Below, piece by piece: positions 38,110-46,918 of a stretch of DNA of 47,130 bases. Source of the DNA: Candidatus Elulimicrobium sp. (GTDB lineage: Bacteria; Patescibacteriota; Minisyncoccia; Phycocordibacterales; UBA918); the NCBI GenBank assembly GCA_022730015.1, contig DZBU01000007.1, forward strand, positions 1 to 47,130. Reading direction: 5' to 3'. Both the position numbers and the translations under genes were made by a program. How positions within the stretch are numbered: position 1 is the stretch's first letter; every line of letters begins with the position of its first letter. The notes beneath the pieces were generated by a model, which ran no database searches, had not been told where the DNA came from, and was given only the letters and a program-made list of their open reading frames with translations.

Positions 38110-38445
38110 ATGGCAGACACTACAGAAAAAACCGGTGCGATCAACAAACTTCGCATTCGAGTACGGGCCTACGAAAATAAGATCTTGGATGCTTCTGTGA
38201 AGCAGATCATTGACACTGCTATGCGTTTTGACGCAAATGTAGTTGGACCAATTCCTCTGCCAACAGAGATCAAGAAATATACGGTCAATCGTTCAACGTT
38301 CGTACACAAGGACGCGCGAGAACAATTTGAAATGCGTACTCACAAACGAGTGATCGACATTCTTAATCCAGGTCCAAAAGTTGTAGAAGCTCTCACCAAT
38401 CTTTCGCTTCCATCTGGAGTGAACATTGATGTGAAAATGATGTAA
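38110..38445 (+). CDS. rpsJ: 30S ribosomal protein S10
   Basis: KLRIRVRAYENKILDASVKQIIDTAMRFDANVVGPIPLPTEIKKYTVNRSTFVHKDAREQFEMRTHKR. Confidence 0.98.
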   Translation: MADTTEKTGAINKLRIRVRAYENKILDASVKQIIDTAMRFDANVVGPIPLPTEIKKYTVNRSTFVHKDAREQFEMRTHKRVIDILNPGPKVVEALTNLSLPSGVNIDVKMM

Positions 38446-38453
38446 CGAAAACA

Positions 38454-38487
38454 AAAAGACCGCGGGCATAGCCCGCGGTCTTTTTGT
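38454..38487 (+). terminator. intrinsic terminator after rpsJ
   Basis: aaaaagaccgcgggcatagcccgcggtctttttg. Confidence 0.85.
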
Positions 38488-38546
38488 TTTCCCAGATATC
38501 CACAGTTAGTACTTGCAGATTTTGACTATTGGTAGATAATATACAG

Positions 38547-38590
38547 GTAACAGGAGGCGGATCCCGTAGGGATCCGCCTTTCTCTGTTAC
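38547..38590 (+). promoter_or_regulatory. long stem-loop GTAACAG...CTGTTAC enclosing ggcggatcc/ggatccgcc
   Basis: gtaacaggaggcggatcccgtagggatccgcctttctctgttac. Confidence 0.55.
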
Positions 38591-38697
38591 TCTCATTGAC
38601 TTCGCAAGAAAAACATGGGAATCGAGGCGACGCAGTAGAAATTGTTCTTTATATAGAAACTGTCGAAGTTTCTTAGTTCTTTATAACTCCAAGTTTT

Positions 38698-38820
38698 ATG
38701 CAAAACTTAGAAAATAACAAAATGACGTTTCAAAATGAGCACAGCTGGATGGTCCAGTTACTCAGCTTAGCAATGGTTGGCGCACTTGCATACCTGCAAA
38801 TCGCACCGATGGTTGTCTAA
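38698..38820 (+). CDS. 40-aa small membrane peptide MQNLENNKMTFQNEHSWMVQLLSLAMVGALAYLQIAPMVV
   Basis: Complete ORF with hydrophobic C-terminal half; terminator at 38839-38862; alternative ATG at 38722. Confidence 0.5.
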   Translation: MQNLENNKMTFQNEHSWMVQLLSLAMVGALAYLQIAPMVV

Positions 38821-38838
38821 CCAAAAAGACGTTATCAG

Positions 38839-38862
38839 AAAAGCCGCCATGCGGCTTTTTTC
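38839..38862 (+). terminator. intrinsic terminator
   Basis: aaaagccgccatgcggctttttt. Confidence 0.75.
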
Positions 38863-38908
38863 TTATATAAAAACACCCCGCCTTTGTGAGGGGGGTGTTC
38901 AGCCTACT

Positions 38909-39091
38909 TCACCACCGTTTGGGTTTTTTGGTGGAGTTCCTCCGACGTTTTGTGTAATTTCGATCCTTGTCGTGTAAAAAAGGTGGCATTTGCTGCACAT
39001 ACGTAGGGATCGGCGGAGCCGTGAGTGGTATCAGAAGGGGTGATTTAAATGAAAGAGCAAGACTCAGTGCGACAAGGACATGTTCTATCAT
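38909..39091 (-). CDS. small exported basic peptide (60 aa)
   Basis: CACCAGGAGAACAACATG ribosome-binding site; MIEHVLVALSLALSFKSPLLIPLTAPP then RNYTKRRRNSTKKPKRW; terminator GAACACCCCCCTCACAAAGGCGGGGTGTTTTT downstream. Confidence 0.6.
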   Translation of the reverse strand: MIEHVLVALSLALSFKSPLLIPLTAPPIPTYVQQMPPFLHDKDRNYTKRRRNSTKKPKRW

Positions 39092-39167
39092 GTTGTTCTC
39101 CTGGTGGTGTCTGGATTGGTTTATAACAGAAAGTGGTCCAACTGACAATCAATAATAGGTAAGATCC

Positions 39168-39195
39168 TTGCAAAACTAGAAAAAACTTGTATACT
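39168..39195 (+). promoter_or_regulatory. putative rplC promoter TTGCAA-16-TATACT
   Basis: TTGCAA 39168-39173; TATACT 39190-39195. Confidence 0.6.
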
Positions 39196-39246
39196 CAGCC
39201 CAGCTTTTAAGACCTATGTACGGGAAATTTCCCGGACCAATGGGCA

Positions 39247-39305
39247 CAAACCGCGCGGATTTTTCGTTGCGAGCTGTGCTCGCGCCAAAAAATCCGCGCG
39301 GTTTG
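39247..39305 (+). promoter_or_regulatory. 18-bp perfect stem-loop in rplC leader
   Basis: CAAACCGCGCGGATTTTT / AAAAATCCGCGCGGTTTG, with inner GCGAGC-tgt-GCTCGC. Confidence 0.65.
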
Positions 39306-39352
39306 TTGTATGGGTCAATCAAAAGCAATTTATTAGGTTAGTCCATACAAGA

Positions 39353-39973
39353 ATGAAATTCATTGTTGGAACAAAGACCGGTATGACGCAAATCTTCGAT
39401 GCCGAAGGAGTCTGCCGGGCTGCTACCGTTCTCAAGGTATCGCCAGCCATCGTGGCACAGGTGAAATCAACTGAAAAAGATGGCTATGTAGCGGTTCAGC
39501 TTGCCTCTGGTGAGCAAAAGGAACATCGTGTGAGCAAAGCACAAAAAGGGCACTTTGGAAGTGCGCTTGCACTCTCTCGCGAGTTTCGTCCGCGTACTGG
39601 AGAGGAAGCACTGATCAGTGGTGTCGAAAAGGGAGCAAAGATTGACGTTTCTATCTTTGTGCCAGGAGATGACATTACGGTTTCTGCTATCTCAAAAGGA
39701 AAGGGCTTCCAGGGTGTGGTGAAGCGTCACGGTTTCCGTGGCGGTCAGCGTACACACGGTCAGAAGCACTCTGAACGTGAACCAGGATCAATCAGTGCCA
39801 CTGGCTTCATGCGCGTTATCAAAGGTACTCGCATGGCTGGTCGCATGGGTAGTGATCGCATTACCGTTAAGGGACTCAAAGTACTACAAGTAAATGCAGC
39901 TGAAAATACGCTTGTCGTATCAGGAGCTGTTCCAGGTCGAAAAGGAACATTAGTAGAGGTCTACGGGGCCTAA
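39353..39973 (+). CDS. rplC: 50S ribosomal protein L3
   Basis: KFIVGTKTGMTQIFD...KGFQGVVKRHGFRGGQRTHGQKHSEREPGSI. Confidence 0.98.
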   Translation: MKFIVGTKTGMTQIFDAEGVCRAATVLKVSPAIVAQVKSTEKDGYVAVQLASGEQKEHRVSKAQKGHFGSALALSREFRPRTGEEALISGVEKGAKIDVSIFVPGDDITVSAISKGKGFQGVVKRHGFRGGQRTHGQKHSEREPGSISATGFMRVIKGTRMAGRMGSDRITVKGLKVLQVNAAENTLVVSGAVPGRKGTLVEVYGA

Positions 39974-39987
39974 GTAACATCATACAT

Positions 39988-40671
39988 ATGGATGCAAAAG
40001 TATTCTCACAAGAAGGAAAGGAGACTGGGAAGGTAACTCTTCCAGAAGCAGTGTTCGGTGTTGCTTGGAACCCAGATCTCGTTCACGAAGTGGTCATTGG
40101 TATGCAGGCAAATGCTCGTCAGAGTTCAGCCCACACCAAAGGTCGTGGCGATGTTCGTGGTGGTGGTAAGAAGCCATGGAAGCAAAAGGGAACTGGTCGC
40201 GCACGACATGGTTCACGACGCTCACCGATCTGGGTGGGTGGAGGTGTTTCTCATGGTCCACGCAATGAAAAGGATTACTCAGTCAAGATCAACAAGAAGG
40301 TGCGTGCTAAGGCACTGGCTTCTGTGCTCTCAAAGAAATTTGCAGATCAAGAAGTGCTGTTCATTGATAGCTTAAAGTTCACCGAACCAAAAGCTAAAGA
40401 CGCAAAGTCGATTGTTTCTGCACTTGCAAAAGGAGCTGGTCATGAAACACTCGCCACCAAGCGCAAGAATGCTGCGGTCGTTGTTCTTGCTGGACGTGAC
40501 CTTGTCACTGAAAAGAGCTTCCGTAACTTCGGTAATATCGAGGTTATGCAAGCCAAGGACGTCAACCCAGTTGACCTCCTCACTTATAAGTTCGTAGTAG
40601 TGGCCGACGCTGCAAGCTCAGTTGAGATCTTGGAAAAGCGTATCGTGCCAGCTGCTCCTAAGTCAAAGTAG
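39988..40671 (+). CDS. rplD: 50S ribosomal protein L4
   Basis: [50 protein letters not shown]. Confidence 0.97.
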   Translation: MDAKVFSQEGKETGKVTLPEAVFGVAWNPDLVHEVVIGMQANARQSSAHTKGRGDVRGGGKKPWKQKGTGRARHGSRRSPIWVGGGVSHGPRNEKDYSVKINKKVRAKALASVLSKKFADQEVLFIDSLKFTEPKAKDAKSIVSALAKGAGHETLATKRKNAAVVVLAGRDLVTEKSFRNFGNIEVMQAKDVNPVDLLTYKFVVVADAASSVEILEKRIVPAAPKSK

Positions 40672-40672
40672 T

Positions 40673-41044
40673 ATGGCTCTCTTCGGAAAAAAGAAAGAAA
40701 CCAAGGAAGAGGGTGTTGTTGAGGTTAAGAAAAGTACTGCGTCAAAAGCGCTTGGTACTGACCGAAATCTTGACGCTGTCATCATCGGACCCCGCATCAC
40801 TGAGAAGTCAGTAATGCATGGAGAGCAAAACGTGTACACTTTTACAGTGAAGCGTGATGCCAACAAGTTCCAGGTTCGTGATGCAGTAAAGGCACTCTAC
40901 AACGTGACGCCGGTGAAGGTGAACATCGTCAACAAAAAACCTGCAGAGCGCCTGATGGGTAGCCGCAGTCGCACCAAGCACGTGCCGGGCATGAAGAAGG
41001 CCTACGTGTACCTTAAAAAGGGTGACACCATTAATTTGGTGTAG
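40673..41044 (+). CDS. rplW: 50S ribosomal protein L23
   Basis: IIGPRITEKSVMHGEQNVYTFTVKRDANKFQVRDAVKALYNVTPVKVNIVN; start at MALFGKKK. Confidence 0.95.
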   Translation: MALFGKKKETKEEGVVEVKKSTASKALGTDRNLDAVIIGPRITEKSVMHGEQNVYTFTVKRDANKFQVRDAVKALYNVTPVKVNIVNKKPAERLMGSRSRTKHVPGMKKAYVYLKKGDTINLV

Positions 41045-41085
41045 TCCGTTAGGAAGATAAGGCATAAGCCACTAGTTTCTAACCC

Positions 41086-41946
41086 ATGAAATCATATAAA
41101 CCAACCTCAGCTGGACGTCGTGATAGTTCAGTCATTGAGTATAAAAAGAAGCTCACCAGCACGAAGAGCAATCCACTTAAGTCGCTCACGAAAGGAATGA
41201 GGAGCACCGGTGGACGCAACAGCGCTGGTCGTATCACTAATCACTACCGCGGTGGTGGTAACAAACGAACCTACCGAGAGATCGACTTCAAGTACAACAA
41301 GAAGGATGTTCCGGCGGTAGTCGAGACGATTGAGTACGATCCATTCCGTTCAGGTTTCGTAGCACTTGTTTGTTACGCAGACGGTGAACGACGCTACATC
41401 TTGGCTCCACAGCAGTTAGCTGCCGGTGACCAGATCATTGTGTCGGAAACCGCTAAGCCAAAAATCGGTAATCGTTTGCCGCTTCAAGCTATCCCGGTTG
41501 GTACCTTCGTGTACAACGTGGAGATCAACCCTGGAGCTGGTGCTCGTCTCGCTCGCTCTGCTGGTAATGCCGCAGAAGTGGTGGCGCAGGATGCTACACA
41601 CACGACGCTCAAGATGCCATCTTCAGAAATCCGTAAGGTCCACAAGACTGCTTGGGCTTCAGTTGGATCGGTATCAAATGAAGAGTATCGTCTCGTGAGT
41701 ATTGGTAAGGCAGGACGCGCTCGACATATGGGACTTCGTCCGAAGAACCGTGGTAGCGCGCGAAACGCCGTTGACCACCCACACGGAGGAGGTGAAGGAA
41801 AGGCACCACGAGGACATCGTCGTTCCCGTACCAAGCAGGGTCGTCCAACCGGAAAGGGACAGAAGACTCGCTCACCAAAGAAGTATTCGAACAAGATGAT
41901 CGTTTCTCGTCGCAAGCCAGGTCGGCTGATGGGGGGCAAGAGGTAA
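41086..41946 (+). CDS. rplB: 50S ribosomal protein L2
   Basis: GGRNSAGRITNHYRGGGNKRTYREIDF...NAVDHPHGGGEGKAPRGHRRSRTKQGRPT. Confidence 0.98.
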   Translation: MKSYKPTSAGRRDSSVIEYKKKLTSTKSNPLKSLTKGMRSTGGRNSAGRITNHYRGGGNKRTYREIDFKYNKKDVPAVVETIEYDPFRSGFVALVCYADGERRYILAPQQLAAGDQIIVSETAKPKIGNRLPLQAIPVGTFVYNVEINPGAGARLARSAGNAAEVVAQDATHTTLKMPSSEIRKVHKTAWASVGSVSNEEYRLVSIGKAGRARHMGLRPKNRGSARNAVDHPHGGGEGKAPRGHRRSRTKQGRPTGKGQKTRSPKKYSNKMIVSRRKPGRLMGGKR

Positions 41947-41947
41947 T

Positions 41948-41982
41948 AAAAACAAAAAAACCGGCAGCTGCCGGTTTTTTTG
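41948..41982 (+). terminator. intrinsic terminator directly after rplB
   Basis: aaaaaaccggcagctgccggtttttttg. Confidence 0.85.
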
Positions 41983-42102
41983 TTGTCCAGACTCTACCAG
42001 TATTTCAAAAATACTTTTCCCCTTGCACATATGACAAATCATTTTTGCATATGACACTTACGATATAATGAGAATTAAGTATTACTCAGTATATTATTTA
42101 GT

Positions 42103-42615
42103 ATGATGCAACCACCTGGAATCAATATCCTATTTCGCTACGGTCTGATCGGGATTTCTTTTTTTCTTCTTTTGTTGGTCATTACCATTCTTGTTTTGAC
42201 TCTTACAAAAGATGAATCTTCTTCAGAACCATCGTCCCCAATTACAACAGAAACGCTCGACAGCGATGTATCTAAAACTAGAGTCATCTCAGGTACAATC
42301 ATGTATGTCGATCCAGCTGGTGAGTATCTACGCGTGGCAGTGCCAGGGGAGGGGGTTTTCTCAGTCGGAGTGGCGGAAATGTCTACTGTAGATATCGATG
42401 GAAAGGAAATAAGTATCAGCGATCTAGAGCCAATGTCGACCATAACTGTGACGACAGATGTTTTGCCCAATACTGATCGTTATGATTATGTTATTCAAGA
42501 AGAGGCTGCAGTCGAGATTACTACCAGCGGTGCCGTAGGCGAAGCGGAAGAATTATCTGTTGAGGAGCGGATCGAACGGTTGCGACAATTAACCTCTGAC
42601 TCAGTCAGTGAATAA
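42103..42615 (+). CDS. hypothetical single-TM protein
   Basis: N-terminal TM YGLIGISFFLLLLVITILVLTLT; beta-rich domain; TATATT 7 nt before ATG. Confidence 0.75.
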   Translation: MMQPPGINILFRYGLIGISFFLLLLVITILVLTLTKDESSSEPSSPITTETLDSDVSKTRVISGTIMYVDPAGEYLRVAVPGEGVFSVGVAEMSTVDIDGKEISISDLEPMSTITVTTDVLPNTDRYDYVIQEEAAVEITTSGAVGEAEELSVEERIERLRQLTSDSVSE

Positions 42616-42631
42616 GACTACGCATAATAAT

Positions 42632-45600
42632 ATGATCACAAAAATTTTACATAAAACCGCCATGCCGGTTGCAGCCAGCCTCCTCGTTCTCTTTTCTGTC
42701 TACTTTTCAGTATTTACTGCTGAGGCAGCTGCTCCATATGGAAGATATGGCTGGGTAGATCCCATTACATCTATTGATGGTGATGATTTTAGCTGTGCTG
42801 CAAACGAGATCGCTCTTACTCTTGAAATACGAGACCGTGATACCGGGGCAACTACAACTGTTAATTCAGCAATCATTGCTGTTTTTGACAAAACTGTTGA
42901 CCCAAGAGTTCTGTATGACTGGGAGGTTGGTTCTGGTCCCCGGATCGGTCCGGTATGCTACAACCCTGACATTCATTCAGTCGCGTACGATGTAGATGGT
43001 GGAGGCGGTTACTACGATTTCTATTCATCCTACGTAGACCCAAATCCTGGAATTATGCCTCGTCAAAAAGCCATGACAGGCACGGTCTGGATTACTCCAA
43101 CCGGTGAGCCGATCGAGTATCAGCAAGTTACGCCCTCACCAGATAGTGTGACCATAGCAAGTACCAGTCCCTCGTATACCTACGCGGTAAATCACATTCA
43201 CGACGCTTACGGAGCCGACGCTCTCAGCAGGGTGAATTTCTTCGTATATGAGTTTGATCCAGCCATTCCTGGCTATACCAATACTGTCGTTAACAAGTCG
43301 GTCAATCAAAGTGGCGGTGTAGGAAACAAAACACTCCCTGCGGAAACACTAGCCGACGGCTGGTACGGATGGTCACTTTATTTACATCTCAACAGAGATC
43401 ATGCTATTGGAAGCGGAGTAACAGCAGAAGATGTGGCTAAGAGCGGTTTTCTGAATGTTTGGCAGCCGTTCGTACTTGATACCACCGCACCTACGCTTAT
43501 CCTAAATCATCTCCCCGCCGCGCCAACTGAAGATGAGACTGTCACTTTCCAGATTGATGCCGAGGATACACTGACCGGTGTTACTGATATCGAGATATTT
43601 GTTGATGGAGTATCGATTGGATCATGTACATATGCTTCGGTCTACAATGCCTCTTGTTCAAAGACCGCTGGGCCATTTAGTTCTTTGGTTGGTCATACCT
43701 ACTACGCAGTGGTAAGAGATACCGCGGGCAATACCTCAACAAGCGCCAATATGCCTTTCACGGTGACATCGGTAGTGTACCCAGCCCCACTCTCTTGCAC
43801 TTTGCCGACTACCACTGTTCTTGATACTGCTCAAGCGTGGAGTGGTACATGGTATGGTGGCTTGCAAGCTTTAGATAGGGTTGGTAATTACGCATACACA
43901 GGAGCTTCAGGTTCTGACGGGGCGGTGGGTCTATATGTTTTTGACGTTTCTGATCCCAGGAACATCATACAAGTGTCATTCTTTTCAACTCATAGTCCGG
44001 CAGCAGTTCAAAATAACACGTGGGGTAATGATGTTCTCAGTGTGGATGTCGAAGGCTCGTACGCATACTTGACAACCTACTATGGTGGCTTAGTCATTGT
44101 GAATATTTCTAATCCCGCCGCGCCAACCTTCGCTGGTAAGGTGGCATTATATGGGCTGAACCCTCCAGGAGGAGCAAAGGAAACATGGGATGTGCAAGTG
44201 GTGGGAAATTATGCATTTCTTGCCGCTGGCAGGGGACTGATCGTTGTTGATGTGTCCAACAAAGCTAACCCGATGGTCGTAGCAAACCTTGATCTAGGAG
44301 CCGATGTTTCACAAGAGATTCTGGTGTCTGGTAATTATGCTTATGTTGCGATGCGTTCCAATGGATTTTCTGTTGTCGATATTTCAAATCCTTTGCTTCC
44401 AGTTGAAACGATTCGCGTAACTAATAGTTATGATGCATCGTCTTGGGCCTACTCTATTGGAAAAAAGAACAATGTGCTCTATGTAGCAGATCATTTCGCT
44501 CAACGGATCAGTATGTATAACGTATTTAATCCAGCCTCTCCAGTTTTGCTCGGCAGCATCCCTAACCTACCTGCGAGTGATGCAAAGTCGCCTCGCGAGA
44601 TCTATGTTGAAGGTGATGTGCTTTATGCTGGAGCTGGTCGTGGAGGTGTCTACGTATTTGATATCACCAATCCAGCAAATCCTAATGAGTTGTACAATAT
44701 TGTAGAACCACCGCTAGATTTATTAGGAGGAGGAATCTGGGGAGTGATGCCACTTGATGGTACCGGCTTTACTAGATTGGTGTTTGTTTCCACCAATGTG
44801 ACTAATGCTGTATATGTTACCGAAACACAGTGTGAACCAACAGCTGATCTAACTGCCGGTGTTCCTTCTGTTGTTCCGGGTTCGGTTGAAACTGGCGAGC
44901 AGATTACCATTACAGCCACCATTACCAATACGGGTACGGTCGCTGCTGGTCCGTATGACATAGGTAATCTCTATGTTGATGCAGATGGCGATGAGAATGC
45001 TGATTACTTCATTCCGGTTTCTAGAATAGTGGTGAATACTGATCCAGCGTCTAGTCAGACTATCTCAGTTAATTGGACTATTCCAGCTGCAGCAGTAGCT
45101 GGTAATAATTATCGAGTGGGGTACTTTGCGGATGTAAACAATGAAGTAGGTGAAGGTACTGGCGACGGCCCATTTGTAAACTGGTCTGGCTGGTCTCTGC
45201 CCTTTACGGTCATAAGTGTAGTACCACCGACAGCTACTCTTTCTGGAATTGATTGTAGCATTCCATTTAATGGATCAACTTGCGACGGTTCTATCACCTG
45301 GACGATCAATAATGCGGTCGACCCAAATGTATACAACCAGAGAACGGGGAATCGCTGCTCTAGTGATTCAAGTGGCACTAATCAGCCGTGTCTACTTGAA
45401 TACGGAAATAATCTTATTCAGGCGCGTGATGGTGCGTCCATGCTGCAAGAAATCTGGGTTTCAGCAACCTGCATAGCTGGAAGCAGTTGGGATGTTGGAA
45501 GTAGCCAGTGTATTGAAACTAGAGTACCGCCAGTTATATGGATAGATGCCGTATCAAATATTGTGCGCGTCGGTCAAACTGCAGAAATTGAAGTAGGTAT

Positions 45601-45814
45601 TACTTCAGAATATAACCTAAATTGCATTCTCTATGGGGCTCAAGCGACACCAAGTACTTTTGTCCATATCGCTAATCCTTTGGAGCAAACTTACAGCACA
45701 ACAACGAAACCATTAAATTCGGCACAGGTAGTGCAGGTGATGTGTGAAGCAGGAGGTCCACAGACTACGGTCGATACTCGGATCGAGGTAGTACCGACAG
45801 TGCAGGAGATTTAA
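42632..45814 (+). CDS. large exported LVIVD-repeat / CARDB-like surface protein
   Basis: Signal peptide; repeats such as GSYAYLTTYYGGLVIVNISNPAAP, GNYAFLAAGRGLIVVDVSNKANP, GNYAYVAMRSNGFSVVDISNP; CARDB-like ADLTAGVPSVVPGSVETGEQITITATITNTGTVAAG. Confidence 0.85.
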   Translation: MITKILHKTAMPVAASLLVLFSVYFSVFTAEAAAPYGRYGWVDPITSIDGDDFSCAANEIALTLEIRDRDTGATTTVNSAIIAVFDKTVDPRVLYDWEVGSGPRIGPVCYNPDIHSVAYDVDGGGGYYDFYSSYVDPNPGIMPRQKAMTGTVWITPTGEPIEYQQVTPSPDSVTIASTSPSYTYAVNHIHDAYGADALSRVNFFVYEFDPAIPGYTNTVVNKSVNQSGGVGNKTLPAETLADGWYGWSLYLHLNRDHAIGSGVTAEDVAKSGFLNVWQPFVLDTTAPTLILNHLPAAPTEDETVTFQIDAEDTLTGVTDIEIFVDGVSIGSCTYASVYNASCSKTAGPFSSLVGHTYYAVVRDTAGNTSTSANMPFTVTSVVYPAPLSCTLPTTTVLDTAQAWSGTWYGGLQALDRVGNYAYTGASGSDGAVGLYVFDVSDPRNIIQVSFFSTHSPAAVQNNTWGNDVLSVDVEGSYAYLTTYYGGLVIVNISNPAAPTFAGKVALYGLNPPGGAKETWDVQVVGNYAFLAAGRGLIVVDVSNKANPMVVANLDLGADVSQEILVSGNYAYVAMRSNGFSVVDISNPLLPVETIRVTNSYDASSWAYSIGKKNNVLYVADHFAQRISMYNVFNPASPVLLGSIPNLPASDAKSPREIYVEGDVLYAGAGRGGVYVFDITNPANPNELYNIVEPPLDLLGGGIWGVMPLDGTGFTRLVFVSTNVTNAVYVTETQCEPTADLTAGVPSVVPGSVETGEQITITATITNTGTVAAGPYDIGNLYVDADGDENADYFIPVSRIVVNTDPASSQTISVNWTIPAAAVAGNNYRVGYFADVNNEVGEGTGDGPFVNWSGWSLPFTVISVVPPTATLSGIDCSIPFNGSTCDGSITWTINNAVDPNVYNQRTGNRCSSDSSGTNQPCLLEYGNNLIQARDGASMLQEIWVSATCIAGSSWDVGSSQCIETRVPPVIWIDAVSNIVRVGQTAEIEVGITSEYNLNCILYGAQATPSTFVHIANPLEQTYSTTTKPLNSAQVVQVMCEAGGPQTTVDTRIEVVPTVQEI

Positions 45815-45816
45815 AA

Positions 45817-45851
45817 ATAGAAAAAAGCGGTGGCCCGAACCGCCGCTTTTT
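45817..45851. terminator. bidirectional intrinsic terminator
   Basis: aaaaaagcggtggcccgaaccgccgctttttg. Confidence 0.8.
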
Positions 45852-45854
45852 GAT

Positions 45855-46172
45855 TCATTTTCCTGGTTTCCGCTCGCGCTCCTTGAATACAAATTCGCGA
45901 AGCTTCTTGCTGGCTTTGAGTGTGGCAAAGATGGCGCGTGGATTGACAGTTGTGTGTACAGCGACCTTTTGCGTACTCTGGCCACTGATAATGAGCTCAA
46001 ATCCAGCTGTGGTATACACACAGGTAATAAAACGCCCGCTGGCACCACGGCTATTGGTACGGATCTCACCGGGAGCGACCATTTTAATTCCCGATATTTT
46101 CGTAAGTTCGCTCACTACTAGAGTAGCTGTTTCGGTGAGGGTTGAGTGTTCACGGCCACGAGGTTTCGGCAT
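45855..46172 (-). CDS. conserved-looking hypothetical protein (105 aa)
   Basis: MPKPRGREHSTLTETATLVVSELTKISGIKMVAPGEIRT...ISGQSTQKVAVHTT; between terminators. Confidence 0.7.
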   Translation of the reverse strand: MPKPRGREHSTLTETATLVVSELTKISGIKMVAPGEIRTNSRGASGRFITCVYTTAGFELIISGQSTQKVAVHTTVNPRAIFATLKASKKLREFVFKERERKPGK

Positions 46173-46197
46173 ATAGTTTCAGCTTATCAGAAAAACA

Positions 46198-46231
46198 AAA
46201 AGGCCAGAAGTACGGATAGTACTTCTGGCCC
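46198..46231. terminator. hairpin terminator
   Basis: aaaaggccagaagtacggatagtacttctggcc. Confidence 0.65.
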
Positions 46232-46270
46232 AACACAGCATTCTTTGAAACGGTACGTCCACTATGCAAT

Positions 46271-46738
46271 TTAATGAGAACAAATAAATTCCGGGTCCTC
46301 ATCAGCCATCAACGGAAGTTTGGTTGCCTCAGTCAAGAGGACATCAAGGACCTTTTTACGGAGGTCTCCCTTATTGTATATCTGGATAAAGTCTAGTTCG
46401 GTCTCGCCGTGATCATATTTTATCCCTCCCCTTTCTTCCTCAGTGAACGCACCAGTATGAATTGCGTAGGCTAAAGCATGAGGTGAGTACGTGTGATCGG
46501 GGTAAGTCCCATTCTTTTTATGTTGGTCAAAGGATCGTCGACCCAGTGACAGCAGCCGCAGGTGGATGTCAGCAAACAGCTCGTTTTCATGAATGATCTT
46601 CTCTGTGATGAGTAGTTTCAACACCTGAGCCGCCGAATTGTCCCAGCCATGTGCGACCACATGATCGTCCGATAAGTTGAAAGTACCTACGGCAGTAAAT
46701 ACGACTTGCCGTAAGTCAGTAATGAATTGCGTGGTCAT
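46271..46738 (-). CDS. hypothetical protein (155 aa)
   Basis: ACAGGAGTCTCTACATG ribosome-binding site; start at MTTQFITDL. Confidence 0.75.
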   Translation of the reverse strand: MTTQFITDLRQVVFTAVGTFNLSDDHVVAHGWDNSAAQVLKLLITEKIIHENELFADIHLRLLSLGRRSFDQHKKNGTYPDHTYSPHALAYAIHTGAFTEEERGGIKYDHGETELDFIQIYNKGDLRKKVLDVLLTEATKLPLMADEDPEFICSH

Positions 46739-46889
46739 GTAGAGACTCCTGTATGTGATTGAACAAAGTGCCGCCGGGAACAATAACAGAAAAGGCTTAA
46801 AAAATAAAGCTTTGTCAAGTTTTTACGAGAGAAACCTGAGTTAGGGGAGTGAAACTTTTTCAAAAAAGTTCTGGAGAGACTCGTCAGCG

Positions 46890-46918
46890 TTGACTTTTTT
46901 CTGTATTTTCGGTATTCT
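46890..46918 (+). promoter_or_regulatory. putative rpsS promoter TTGACT-17-TATTCT
   Basis: TTGACT 46890-46895, 17-nt spacer, TATTCT 46913-46918. Confidence 0.7.

Noticed and set aside
41484-41939. 151-aa minus-strand ORF
   Set aside because: Antisense to rplB; Arg/Pro-rich shadow of a basic r-protein gene.
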